Source: Armigeres subalbatus (taxonomy: Eukaryota; Arthropoda; Insecta; Diptera; Culicidae). From it: DNA of 64,000 bases. Below, one piece after another: positions 1-10,960 of the stretch. The position numbers were made by a program, and so were the translations under genes. The stretch lies in the NCBI RefSeq assembly GCF_024139115.2, contig NC_085140.1, positions 426,645,781 to 426,709,780 on the forward strand, in the 5' to 3' direction. Below the pieces are notes generated by a model that saw nothing but the letters and a program-made list of their open reading frames with translations, was not told the DNA's origin and ran no database searches. How positions within the stretch are numbered: the first letter of the stretch is position 1; every line of letters starts with the position of its first letter.

Positions 1-499
1 CAAAATGTTATACTGCATATTGAATCATACGTTTATGCACCCCTCGGAATGCCACATCACTACACTGCTTGCCTTTTATGGCACCGCGGCGCTACTGTGT
101 TGTCTCTTCAAATCAGCCAGAGTGGACTACATATATTGGTAATAGAGTATATTTGTAAAATGTCTCCTGGAACTCCTGGTTGATTTGATGATAAAGAATA
201 TAATATTACGGATCGAAGGGAAAGAAATTCAAGAAAATGCTTATGCTGATGTTGTTTTCGCTTTTGGATTTGCGGAAATATTTTCTTGAGAGACATGGAG
301 TAATTCAACATGAAAGACCGAAGGTGACCGCTGTGTTTCGTGAATAATTTAATGGAACCAAACAATATGAGTTCGTTTAGAAAGGAATTGATAAGAAGAA
401 TTATAACATAATGTTGACCCATTCTTATTTGATAGCAAACACAAAGACAATATTGAGTTACTGTATTTTGTCGAATTCAGCGCAGAGATCATGCTATAT
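1..499. other. Unassigned AT-rich sequence
   Basis: I see no supported gene here. Short open frames exist on the minus strand, but none resembles a known family and none has supporting signals. The segment ends at a hAT-like terminal motif. Confidence 0.4.
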
Positions 500-590
500 C
501 CGCGGCTCTCAACCCGGGGTACATGTACCCCTGGGGGTACCTTCACTGGCCCAGGGGGTACCTCGGACAAAAATGCCTAATGGCGGATAT
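500..590 (+). mobile_element. hAT-like terminal sequence
   Basis: The stretch begins with a GCTCTCAACCCGGGGTAC motif followed by repeated GGGGGTAC blocks. This layout, a TTCTCAACC-GGGGT end followed by palindromic GTACCCC/GGGGTAC units, is characteristic of one class of hAT transposon termini in animals. The opposite end and a target duplication were not found, so this is probably a fragment. The assignment rests on motif memory, not on an alignment. Confidence 0.4.
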
Positions 591-754
591 ATTACAATTC
601 TAATCAAAACTTGTTTGATAATTGTGTATTTTTTTATTTCAAAACTTTGTCTTGTATATAATATGCCATATGCCTGGTCGCCATAGTGAATCAAATCCAA
701 TTGAAACCAGCCCTCTACAACGACTGTGGAAGAAAAGATCAAAAGACAAAATGT

Positions 755-1655
755 CGGAAGCCTCATTTCAAGAGGCTCGGCAGCATTATTTCAAGAGGGT
801 TGGAAGCCTCCTTTATAGAGACTCGGAAGTTTCCTTTCAAGAGACTCGGAAGTCTCCTTCCAAGAGGCTCGGAAGCCTCCTTTCAAGAAGTTCGACTCTA
901 CTACTTTCAATAGGTTCGGGAATCTCCTTGCAAGAGGCTTGGGAGCCTCTTTTCAATAGGTTGTTCGGAATTCTCCTCTCAAGAGGTCCGGAAGCCTGTT
1001 TTCAATAGGCCAGGAAGCCTTCTTCCGAGAAACCAAGGAGCCTCCATCTACGAGGGTCGGAAGCCTTCTTTCAAAAGGCTCGGAAGCCTTCTTTATAAAG
1101 GGCCAGAAGCCTCATTTCAAGTGGACCGGAAGTTTCCTTTCAAAAGAGCCGCAAGCCTCCTTTCAACATATTCAACATGTTCCTCTTTTCAATTGGTTCG
1201 GAATCCTCCTTTCAAGAGGGCCGGAAAGCTCGGAAGGCTCCTTTCAAGAGGTTCGGAAGGTTCAATAGGCTGGGAAACTCATTTCAAGAGATTCGTAAGC
1301 CTCCTTTCAAGAGGTGTGTAAGCTTTCTTTCAAGCGGCTCGAAAGCCTCCTTTGAAGAGGCTCGGCTTTCTTCTTTCAAGAAACTCTGAACCGTACTTTT
1401 AGTGCTCAGAAGCTTTCTTCTAAGTGGCTCGGAATTCTTCCTTCAAGAAGGTTGGGGGCGTACTTTCAAGATGCCTTCTGCCAAGAGGCTCGGTAGTCTC
1501 CTTTCAAGAGTCTCGGAAGCCTCTCTTCTAAGGGCTCGTAATTATTATTCAAAAGGCGCAGAGGCGTTCTTTCAAGATACACAGAAGCCTTATTTGAAGT
1601 GGCTCGAAAGCCTACTTTCAAGAGCCTCGAAAGCCGCCTTCCAAGAAGTTCGGTA
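755..1655. repeat. 25-bp minisatellite (AAGAGGCTCGGAAGCCTCCT type)
   Basis: About 36 diverged tandem copies of a unit close to CTTTCAAGAGGCTCGGAAGC plus CTCCT run through the segment. Because 25 is not a multiple of 3, each frame reads the same 25-residue pattern only every third unit. Several overlapping open frames with SFQEARK/PFKRLGSLLSRGSE-like repeats result. These are artefacts of the array, not evidence of a protein. Each unit carries a short inverted repeat (GAGGCT/AGCCTC). Confidence 0.9.
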
Positions 1656-1857
1656 GGATCTCTTGTACAAACTTATTTTGAATTGGAAAGGCATAATAAA
1701 CAGCCCACTTATGGAGAGCCATATATTCCATTAGTTTTCAGGTCCATTTCTCGTATATCTTATGAGTTACGCTTATTTTCATTTACAGCAAAAAAATAGG
1801 GAGTAAAGCAATAAATGCAAAAGTTCGAAGGGGTACCTTATGTACATATTTATTTAT

Positions 1858-2700
1858 ATCTCTGAATTCACATTTTCCACTTCTTTCATCTTATTCCTCA
1901 CTTTTCGATTGACTCTGCTCAATTTTTACATTTCACTTCTTGTTTCTCAATTCTCACGTCCCATTTCTCATTTCTAATTCAATTCACGCTTATTTCTTCC
2001 CCAATATCATTTCTTCTCGCTTTTCAAATCTCATTTATTCTCACTCTATCCTCTTTATTCTTTCTTCTCACGTGTCATTTCTCATTTCTTACTTCTCGCG
2101 TCTCTCTTCTTACTCTTCCCTTCATACTTCTTATTGATCACTTCTCATTTCTCAATTATCACATTTCACGTCTGTCTTATTGCTTTGTAATCCTCGATTT
2201 TCACATTTGTTTCTCACTTGTTGACGTCTCGCTACTCATTTCTCCATTCTTATATTTCACTTCTAACAGATCAACGTCCATACCTTATTTCTCACTTCTT
2301 CCTTCTCATTCTTAACTTCTCACATCTCGTGTTTCGCTTGTCACTCTTTACTTCACCTTTTCCCGCTTGTGACTTCTCAATTATTGTTCAATTTCACTTC
2401 TTGCTTTTCACATCGCACATCCTTGCTTCGTTTCTTGCTTTTCACTTTGTACTTTTTACTTCTCATTTCTCATTTCACGCATCTCTATCTCTCTTAACAC
2501 TTCTCACATCAAACTTCTTGCTTCTCATTTCATTTTAACATTTGTCACTTCTTACTGATTGCGTCTCGTAACTCAGTTCTCATTACTCCTTCTTACTTCT
2601 CGCTCTTCCCATAATTTCTCATGTCCCAATTCCCAGTTTCTTAATCCTAACTTCTCATCACTCACTTTTAACTTACATATTTTATACGTTTCTTTCTAGT
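1858..2700. repeat. TTCTCA/TTTCTCACTTC low-complexity tandem tract
   Basis: A strongly strand-asymmetric pyrimidine tract made of degenerate 5-12 bp units (TTCTCAC, TTCTCAT, ACTTCT). The reverse-complement pattern recurs at about 32.25-32.39 and 36.0-36.7 kb. Open frames across it are simply repeat translations rich in S, F, L and H. Confidence 0.85.
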
Positions 2701-2902
2701 TTATCACTTTCTGGTCACATGAACGGACTTTTAGTGCAAACTCGCTTTTTGTTTGTTGAGCATGAGCATGAGCAGACCGTTTGCGGTTGCTTCTTCATTA
2801 TTGCCGGATCAGCTGTAATTACACAAGTAACCTGCAGATGATACTCGAGATCAGTTAACATCATCAGTGTGGAAATACTGGAGAAGCAATATTCTTGAAA
2901 GG

Positions 2903-3012
2903 CAAGTACGAGATACTGAAGACGGCCTTACTGTTGAGGTTGAAATACGTATCTGTCAAGATACAATTAAGTGGTGGAATTCAATGGGATTATACAAACT
3001 CGTCTTATGACA
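2903..3012 (+). repeat. Copy 1 of the hammerhead-like repeat family
   Basis: This 110-bp segment matches one arm of the foldback at 59,645-59,906 and, in reverse, the copy near 34.8 kb. It contains a CTGAAGA motif (2916-2922), a short stem-loop, GAA (2942-2944), and the palindrome ATACGTAT followed by C at 2953. The bases after that C can pair with those before CTGAAGA (GATA against TGTC, with one wobble). It may be a fragment of a Penelope-like or other retroelement terminus. Confidence 0.6.
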
Positions 3013-3099
3013 AGGGAAAGACGACCTGTTTTCTGGTAAAATTGTCTAGGTTGCTGATGTACTCATCTGCCTTTAGAGCTTGATGGTAAACGTTGGGGA

Positions 3100-3500
3100 A
3101 CAATGATATGGAAATGCTAATATCATCTTCCAAACTTGGACGTACATGTTCATGATAGCATTAGAGGCGAAAGTATAGAATTGATAGTTCCGTTAAGATA
3201 CGGCAGGCATGAAGAATGTTTTTATAGAAGTCGATTTGAAAGCGAGCGGAGGGCAATATTTGTGATGGCACATATCACACGTCCTTCCTTCTGCCAAGCT
3301 CTCGTATGAAAGGGGGAGGGAAGAATATCAGTGAGGAAGCTGATATATCTCCACTGGCTTTCAAATCGACTTCTATAAAAACATTCGTCATGCCTGCCGT
3401 ATCTTAACGGAACTATCAATTCTATACTTTCGCCTCTAATGCTATCATGAACATGTACGTCCAAGTTTGGAAGATGATATTAGCATTTCCATATCATTGT
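3100..3500. mobile_element. Foldback element with near-identical 144-bp arms
   Basis: The left arm (3100-3243) and right arm (3357-3500) are reverse complements that differ at a single base. They enclose a 113-bp spacer. The outermost bases read ACAATGATATGG. I see no clear flanking target duplication. No transposase is encoded, so this would be a non-autonomous foldback or MITE, or a recent inverted duplication. A transcript through it would fold into a long hairpin. Confidence 0.85.
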
Positions 3501-3575
3501 AAATCGTTTAACTTCACGTAGAAGTAACACACTCGAAAAAATCATTAATTTAGTTGGGGAACAGTTTTGCATAAA

Positions 3576-3957
3576 AGTTAATTAATTGCATATTAATTTG
3601 GCCGTACGAAATCCATTTTTTGTTAAATATCTTGACTGTACATATGCACAGCACATGTTTCGAAATGGACAAATTGATATGAAATTTGCGAAAAAGAATC
3701 CACTTGTCTTGGAAGGACTCGAACCCTCAACCTCCTACTCTCTAGATAGGCGTGATAACCCCTACACAACAAGACCACTTAAAGGTCACGTTTGCAGAAA
3801 AGCCATCAGAATCCAAGGACCAACCTCCACCGCGGTTAGCTCTTTTTTGCAAATTGAATATCTTTCGGATGCTTGATTTGTCCAATCTCCACATGTGCTT
3901 AACTGTTGTTGTATATCCACAGTCAAGCGAGTGCACATTGTTTATTACACGAGAGGA
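3576..3957 (-). repeat. tRNA-related interspersed repeat, copy 1
   Basis: The segment closely matches 56,247-56,742. On the minus strand it has about 180 bp of leader, a tRNA-like domain (3706-3775), then a tail that includes the small palindrome around TGTACATATGCACA and a TTTAACAAAAAATGG stretch. Both leader and tail are shared with the second copy, so the repeat unit is more than a bare tRNA pseudogene. Confidence 0.7.
3706..3775 (-). tRNA. tRNA-like domain inside a repeat (not a functional tRNA gene)
   Basis: Read on the minus strand, GTCTTG can pair with terminal CAAGAC as an acceptor stem. A D-arm-like GTG...CAC follows, then a CCTA...TAGG anticodon-like stem and a T arm around GGGTTCGAGTCC, the canonical B box. 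The anticodon loop cannot be assigned confidently. The T stem carries a mismatch here that is absent in the copy at 56.3 kb. It is embedded in a dispersed repeat, so I regard it as the pol III promoter of a SINE-like element. Confidence 0.5.
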
Positions 3958-4979
3958 TCGCACTCTATGCCCCAACAACGGGCTGGGCAAGAATAACAAA
4001 TTTATATCATATTGTGTTACTGAGTTCAACAGTTTTTCTAACATAGGCTGTTATAAACTTGGTTCAGGATGTTGTTAAAATAACTAAATTTTCTAACAAA
4101 ACAATGAAACATAACTAATTGTGTAACAATTTTGTTAAGAATAAATGTGATAATAATTTATCATAACTCGATTATATCAACGGTTGTTATAAATAACTGA
4201 TGTTGTTACAATCATGTTATAATCTTGTTTTGCCTTCCTAGTCGGGAAGATATTTAATAAAAGTTGATGTTTTCATAGTAATTTTCAAACATACTTCAAA
4301 CTGCACGTGCTCACTCAAATTAGATCCAAATTAGCTAAAAGTTTAGGAGGATTATTAAAATGGCAAATACAATCGTTTAAGGATCGGGGTAAAAAAAAAG
4401 TCAAAATTTGAATCAGTCTATTGTAGGTCTATTAGGGGATTGGTAAGGAGTTTAATGACATGCGGTATCAAAATGGTTATTTAACTTGGCACATTGGCAT
4501 TCAATTTGAAATCTTTAAATAAGAATATTATTTCATTCTGCAGAGCATGGATTTAACATTTTGAAGTCAGATTTCTAAAAGATATGCTTCTGTTTAGTAT
4601 ATAACATTAAACAATATTCATTTATCGGTGCAAATCAAAAGCAGATTAAAATATTCCTTTTACCCCCGGTAGATATTCATTGTTTTACGCTCGATTGTCA
4701 ATCGGCTATTAAGGTTCAGGCGGCAATTTTGGTATGAAAGTTTGATAGGATGCTGTGAGATATTCGTGTCTGCATTGTTAAGCGTCTAATCGAATCAAAC
4801 AGGAGCGAATCAGACGAAGCTGTCTACTGAGTTTCGATGCAAGTGATAGTAAAACGAAGATTCCTGTCTCTGGCTATGATGTAAGTCGAGGAATACTCTG
4901 CACTTTCACGATTATTCATTGGGGGTGTGGATTGGGGCAGGATTGACTAGGGAACGTCCTGCTGAATAATTTGACGTGT
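3958..4979. other. Intergenic, with TTGTTATAA-rich part at 4025-4235
   Basis: No gene is visible. The first 280 bp are rich in short, alternating TTGTTATAA / TTATAACA motifs that could fold on themselves and probably belong to a decayed interspersed repeat. The remainder is AT-rich without recognised structure. Confidence 0.4.
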
Positions 4980-4987
4980 ACGTATAA

Positions 4988-5944
4988 TAGGGTGGCTCAA
5001 ATTAGCATGGGAAAAAACTTTTATCAATTTTTTGATGGGCCGCCCTCTTATTCGGATCTATTTTATGCTCTGATGCTCTGGACAAAATTTCTGCCAAATT
5101 GGTCAACGTTTGGGCGGTGCTAAACTCGTTGAAAGTGTATATGCAAAAATGTATGCAGAAACGTCCAAAAACAATGAATTGCAGTTGGACGGTGAACTTA
5201 CGATGAAGAACTTTGATACTCATTCAGATATTAAATTAAAATTCAATACAGAATGTTATGCCCTCCTGTAGGGGCCCTCCTTAGCCGTGTGGTAAGACGC
5301 GCGGCTACAAAGCAAGACCATGCTGAGGGTGGCTGGGTTCGATTCCCGGTGTCGGTCTAGGCAATTTTCGGATTGGAAATTGTCTCGACTTCCCTGGGCA
5401 TAAAAGTATCATCGTGTTAGCCTCATGATATACAAATCCAAAAATGGTAACTAGGCTTAGAAACCTCGCAGTTAATAACTGTGGAAGTGCTGAATGAACA
5501 CTAAGCGGTGAGGCGGCTCTATCCCAGTGTGGGGATGTAATGCCAATAAGAAGAAGAAGAAGAAGAAGAAGAATGTTATGCAGAAAACCGCGAGAAGATT
5601 AGAGTTTGCCCGGCTAAGTTATTAGCATTTCCCTGAAGTGAGGTTTGAGCAAATTTCGTTTATTTTACCTTTGTAAAGAAATAAATTCACCCCTACAACA
5701 CTCCAGTAAAATGCTAATATCTTTGCCTAATAAACTCCAATCTTCTCGCGGTTTTCATCATAACATTCTGTATTTAATTCTACAAGAACTGAATGTGTAT
5801 CATGGTTCTTGATCGTAAATTGTGCCGTCCAACTGCAAATCACTGTTTTTGGATGTTTTTGCATACATTTTTCCATATAAACATCCAACGAGTTTAGCAC
5901 CGGCCCATCAAAAAAATTGAAAAAGTGTTTTTTGAGCCACCCTA
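4988..5944. mobile_element. hAT-type foldback MITE (8-bp target duplication)
   Basis: The ends are inverted copies of TAGGGTGGCTCAAA, and the flanks ACGTATAA (4980-4987) and ACGTATAA (5945-5952) are identical 8-bp direct repeats, the hAT hallmark. Much of the interior is itself an extended, diverged palindrome: segments around 5120-5260 and 5580-5640 reappear inverted at 5705-5850. A SINE with its own target duplication interrupts the left half. Without it the element would be about 637 bp. No transposase frame is present. Confidence 0.75.
5262..5569 (+). mobile_element. Feilai-like tRNA-derived SINE
   Basis: It starts with a tRNA-like head with A box around TAGCCGTGTGGTAAGACG and B box GGTTCGATTCC, continues with a tRNA-unrelated body shared by at least five other copies in the window, and ends in a (GAA)n triplet tail. 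Perfect 12-bp direct repeats AGAATGTTATGC flank it (5250-5261 and 5570-5581), showing retroposition into the hAT foldback. The triplet tail and layout are those described for the mosquito Feilai family. The name is from memory. Confidence 0.85.
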
Positions 5945-5952
5945 ACGTATAA

Positions 5953-6250
5953 TTAAATATATGAGTACATATACATAATAATTATATATATTGAAAAAGT
6001 GAACATTATAAATAATAATAAATAAATAATAATAATAAAAATACACTCGAACCTCCAAGAGACAAGTTTTTTTAAATGAAAATATCGCGATAAGAAAGAG
6101 AAATATTATCAAAGCTGTAAGGTCATCCGAATTGTAAATCTTAGACATCATCTGCGTTATCTTTGTCTATACACAAAACATTTCACGATTTTCATCATTA
6201 GTACATTCGAGCTGTGGTGCGCGGATCAATCCGGTTGGGTTTCCAAATAT
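5953..6250. other. AT-rich sequence with AATAAT runs
   Basis: This stretch is dominated by AT dinucleotide and (AAT)n-like low complexity, with no gene seen. It directly precedes the truncated 5' end of the RTE-like element. Confidence 0.4.
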
Positions 6251-8691
6251 TTCGTAGACCCAGCATACACTTCGCAGCCTCCCGCGGAATGGTAGTCCGA
6301 AGCACCTTCTTTCCCCGCAAAAATATCCACAAGGCCACATGGAGATCACCTAGCCAAGAAACGGAAACCAAATCGACCACGTTCTAATCGACGGTAAATT
6401 CTTCTCCGACATCACGAACGTCCGCACTTACCGCAGTGCGAATATTGAATCCGACCACTACCTCGTTGCAGTATGCCTGCGCTCAAAACTCTTGATGGTG
6501 TACAACACGCGTCGAAGTCGGACGCCGCGGCTTAACATTGGGCGGCTACAAGACGGTAGACTAGCCCAAGAATACGCGCAGCAGCTGGAAGTGGCACTTC
6601 CAACGGAAGAGCAGCTAGGCGCAGCGTCTCTTGAAGATGGCTGGAGAGATATTCGATCCGCCATTGGTAGCACCACAACCACTGCACTTGGAACGGTGCC
6701 CCCGGATCAGAGAAACGACTGGTATGACGGCGAATGTGAGCAGTTAGTAGAAGAGAAGAATGCAGCATGGGCGAGATTGCTGCAATACCGCAAGAGGGCG
6801 AACGAGGCACAATATAAACAGGCGCGGAACAGACAAAACTCGATTTTCCGGAGGAAAAAGCGTCAGCAGGAAGATCGAGACCGTGAAGAGACGGAGCAAC
6901 TGTACCGCGCTAATAACACACGGAAGTTCTATGAGAAGTTAAACCGTTCACGTAAGGGCCACGTGCCACAGCCTGATATGTGTAAGGACATAAACGGGAA
7001 CCTTCTTACCAACGAGCGTGAGGTGATCCAAAGGTGGCGGCAGCACTACGAAGAGCACCTGAATGGCGATGTGGCAGACGAAGATGGCGGTATGGTGATC
7101 GACCTGGGAGAACGCGCGCAGGACATAATTCTACCGGGTCCGGATCTCCAGGAAATCCAGGAGGAGATTGGCCGGCTGAAGAACAACAAAGCCTCTGGGG
7201 TTGACCAACTACCAGGAGAGCTATTTAAATACGGTGGTGAGGCACTGGCTAGAGCGCTGCACTGAGTCATTACCAAGATTTGGGAGGAGGAAGTTATGCC
7301 GCAGGAGTGGATGGAAGGTGTCGTGTGTCCCATCTACAAAAAGGGCGATAAGCTGGATTGTAGCAACTACCGCGCAATCACATTGCTGAATGCCGCCTAA
7401 AAGGTACTCTCCCAAATTTTATGCCGTCGACTTGCACCAATTGCAAGGGAATTCGTGGGGCAGTACCAGGCGGGTTTTATGGGCGAACGCTCCACCACGG
7501 ACCAGGTGTTCGCCATTTGCCAAGTACCGCATAAATGCCGCGAATACTACGTGCCCACACATCATCTATTCATCGACTTCAAAGCCGCATATGATACAAT
7601 CGATCGGGACCAGCTATGGCAGCTAATGCACGAAAACGGATTTCCGGATAAACTGACACGGTTGATCAGAGCGACGATGGATCGGGTGATGTGCGTAGTT
7701 CGAGTTTCAGGGGCATTCTCGAGTCCCTTCGAAACGCGCAGAGGGTTACGGCAAGGTTATGGTCTTTCGTGTCTGCTATTCAACATTGCTTTGGAAGGGG
7801 TAATACGAAGAGCAGGGATTGACACGAGTGGTACGATTTTCACGAAGTCCGTTCAGCTATTTGGCTTCGCCGACGACATAGATATTATGGCACGTAATTT
7901 TGAGATGATGGAGGAAGCCTACATCAGACTGAAGAGGAAAGCCAAGCGGATCGGACTAGTCATTAACACGTCGAAGACAAAGTACATGAAAGGAAGAGGT
8001 TCAAGAGAAGACAATGTGAGCCACCCACCACGAGTTTGCATCGGTGGTGACGAAATCGAGATGGTAGAAGAATTTGTGTACTTGGGCTCACTGGTGACTG
8101 CCGAAAATGACACCAGCAGAGAAATTCGGAGACGCATAGTGGCTGGAAATCGTACGTACTTTGGACTACGTAAGACGCTCCGATCGAATAGAGTTCGCCG
8201 CCGTACCAAACTGACAATCTACAAAACGCTCATTAGACCGGTAATCCTCTACGGACACGAGACCTGGACGATGCTCGTGGAGGACCAACGCGCACTGGGA
8301 GTTTTCGAAAGGAAAGTGCTGCGTACCATCTATGGTGGGGTACAGATGGCGGACGGTACGCGGAGGAGGCGAATGAAGCACGAGTTGCATCAGCTGCTGG
8401 GAGAGCCATCCATCGTTCACACCGCGAAAATCGGACGACTGCGGTGGGCCGGGCACGTAGCCAGAATGTCGGACAGTAACCCGGTGAAAATGGTTCTCGA
8501 CAACGATCCGACGGGCACAAGAAGGCGAGGTGCGCAGCGGGCAAGGTGGATCGATCAGGTGGAAGATGACTTTCGGACCCTCCGTAGACTGCGTGGTTGG
8601 CGACGTGTAGCCATGGACCGAGCCGAATGGAGAAGACTCTTATATACCGCACAGGCCACTTCGGCCTTAGTCTGAATAAATAATAATAATT
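6250..8691 (+). mobile_element. RTE-like non-LTR retrotransposon, 5'-truncated
   Basis: The copy begins within the C-terminal part of the endonuclease domain, runs through the whole reverse transcriptase and the C-terminal region, and ends just after the stop codon in a short (TAA)n tail. A short tandem-repeat tail instead of poly(A) is typical of the RTE clade. The 5' boundary is approximate and no target duplication was identified. The protein is clearly related to, but distinct from, the complete minus-strand element at 28.9-32.1 kb. Confidence 0.85.
6260..8675 (+). pseudogene. Endonuclease-reverse transcriptase of RTE-like element
   Basis: The end of the AP-endonuclease domain is visible around 6277-6460 (IDHVLIDG, then SDHYLV), with one frame change near 6362. 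From 6492 the frame is continuous to the stop at 8675 except for two in-frame stops, TGA at 7263 and TAA at 7398. RT motifs in order are NNKASGVDQLPGELF, GQYQAGF-ERSTTDQ, LFIDFKAAYDTIDR, RQGYGLSCLLFNIALEG and the catalytic FADDIDIM near 7870. The C-terminal region contains WAGHVARM and TRRRGAQRARW, common in RTE-type proteins. It would have copied the element by target-primed reverse transcription. It is inactive as it stands. Confidence 0.85.
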
Positions 8692-9340
8692 GTATGAAAA
8701 AATCTTACATGGCGGGAGGGGGGTCGAAAAACCCAGAAAAATTGTTCACGTAATAAGTGTACGACCCCTTATGTGGGAAAACTATAAGCTGAGTTTTGGA
8801 AGCATTCGGGGAAATTTTCCATTTTTGCAAGTAAGTTGAAAAATATCCAAACTTTTTTGCAATCTACTACAAATGACACGAAGGCTTTGCCATTTGGCGC
8901 AAAGTCAGGTAAATCAGGTAAGTCAGAAGTAAAAATTCTATACAATAAGTGGTCAATTATACGGGACATCATTCTCTTCAAAATAATCTTTTAAAACAGT
9001 TTGCTTATTGAATAAAGCAAACTGATTGGGCGATAAATAACGGCTTCAAAATTGGAACAACTTTGGCATATTTTTATTTATCTGGTAAGTATGACAATTG
9101 AAAACATTTGTTATATAAATTGACCAAAAAGGGTAAAGAGCTGACCGCGTGACCTAATCTCTAAACTAAAATTATTGGCACACTCAAACTGCTGAGCAAG
9201 TTTTTAAGCCTTTTCGCCATTTGTAAATCAGATTTTATTTCCCACTTTAAGCGATGGAATAGGTTTTTGAGGTTTTTTAAAAATAATTTTAGGTTATTTC
9301 CAAAAGGGTTTCGAACTGGGATCTAACTTTGGGACAGTAT
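8692..9340. other. Unassigned AT-rich sequence
   Basis: No gene or recognised repeat is seen. Open frames are short and lack family resemblance. Confidence 0.4.
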
Positions 9341-9344
9341 TCTC

Positions 9345-9905
9345 GAAGTTGGTATTTCTCAGAATTGCGAAACGTTTTTTAATTTCATTTTGCAAATCTC
9401 GTTAAAAAAAACATTCAAAGTGGGATCGCGAGTTCTTTGGTATTGCCTTCGCTTCACATTTTTAAGACGAATCAGTAGCTGAAGATCGTCGTCAATAATA
9501 ATGAAGTGGAATTTAATTTCACGTTTAGGAATTGCAATGCCTCTGGCTTCGACAATTAAATTTGTCAAAGATACGAGAGCATTATCAATATCACTTTTGT
9601 TATCGAGAGGAATATCAATAACAAAATTCTTAACGATATAATGTTTTATATAAATCCCAATCAGCTCTATGATAATTAAAATTAGAGGTGATTGGATTAT
9701 AAATGGTTTCTTGTGAGATTTCAAACGTCACAAGAATGTGATCAGAGTCAAAGTCAGCATGAGTTACCAATTGGCCACACAGCTGACTTGAATCAGTTAA
9801 AACCAAATCAATTGTCGACGGATTTCTAGTGGAAGAAAAACAAGTTAATCCATAGGGACATTGAATAGGGGTCCCGTTTGAGCTAAATCGTTACAAATTT
9901 GGCAC
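9345..9905 (-). pseudogene. Jockey-type endonuclease/linker fragment
   Basis: Two minus-strand frames join across one frameshift near 9720. The upstream part encodes the end of an AP-endonuclease domain (NPSTIDLVLTDSSQLCG, then HADFDSDHILVTFEIS, with the catalytic SDH). The downstream part encodes the linker before the RT (LDNKSDIDNALVSLTNLIVEA, then LQLLIRLKNVKRRQYQRTRDP). No RT follows, so only a middle fragment of ORF2 survives. The sequence style matches the endonuclease at 63.6-64.0 kb. Confidence 0.75.
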
Positions 9906-10849
9906 TGTATCAAGTGGATCTTATTGCTAGTTCAAACTATGAGTATGACATGTTTTACTACATTCAAATAATGAAAACTACATTCAGAAATCGGCAAAAA
10001 CGGAAAAACAGAAATTTGTCGTGCTCTTAAAACAGAAAAACAGAAAATCCATTTGATCCTCAAGGATCTCAAACTTAGTCTATTCAAATAATATGTACGG
10101 GTTGAATTGATGATTTATCGCAAAATTCGATTTTTAAAGATTTTTTTCAAGAAATGGAATCATGGTGGGGTGAAACGGACACGCTCTGGTGTAGGTAATA
10201 TGGACCATATGAGGTACATATGTTTTTCTCCTTCATAAAAACATGATTGTAAAACTACAATGCTATAGAAGAACTTCTAAAATGTTCGACCACATTCTAA
10301 ACATTTTTTACATGACCATATGAATTAATCGGTCTTCTCTCTGTTTACATGAAAAGTGGTGACTTTCTGACTGCGGAACATCATCCTCACTTGAGTTGTG
10401 ATGAAATAGATATCTCGTATCGCATATGAATGCTTCTGTTTTCACAGTTATAGCCCGAACGAATGTTATCTCTGGTATCCATATACGTACATCCAAAGAA
10501 CAAATCTAAACAAAAAACAAATATACGAATGTTATAACATTTTCATATATTTGATAGTTTTTCTGTTCATAATCCACAGAATCAGCATTACACATAGAAC
10601 AAATTAACACGCAACAATAATACAGCCCTAAAAGGTGACATAAGGTAGAAAAGGGGACTTATAAGACCAAATTAAGGGTTCATTACTTTGACTTGTTGAA
10701 ATAAAGCATCAGTAAAGCTAATTAAGAGTGTTGTTTACTTTACATTCTTTACATCGTTAAAACTGTTCTAATGCAATTAGCATTTGGCATGCCGGTTTGT
10801 GATTGATATATATACAATATATTATTATGCTTGGTGGTACTTGGGCAAC
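9906..10849. other. Unassigned sequence
   Basis: AT-rich, without a supported coding region. The open frame at 10308-10496 (minus) has no recognisable features. Confidence 0.35.
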
Positions 10850-10960
10850 AAAGTATAAGCGGTTCTATCGTCGCGACTAGTCGCCGCGATTCTATCGTTG
10901 GGTCTCTGCAGGCAATGCTCCATTCACGCTTCCACACCAAATGCGAACTAACTATTGCGA
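10850..10960. repeat. Decayed copy of the 22.9-kb MITE
   Basis: The core around 10862-10918 (TCGCGACTAGTCGCCGCGAT, then TCGTTGGGTC and CTGCAGGC) matches the interior of the MITE at 22,912-23,080. The ends are too diverged to place a target duplication. Confidence 0.6.

Noticed and set aside
108..2538. Several open frames of 60-130 codons in the first 2.5 kb as possible small genes
   Set aside because: They fall in the 25-bp minisatellite or the TTCTCA tract, or are short frames without family features. Their residue patterns are repeat translations.
3706..3775. Functional tRNA gene
   Set aside because: The T stem is damaged, the anticodon is ambiguous, and the domain is embedded in a dispersed repeat shared with 56.3 kb. 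It fits a SINE-like promoter better.
6532..8652. Minus-strand frames opposite the RTE-like element
   Set aside because: They are antisense shadows of the reverse transcriptase reading frame and contain no domains.
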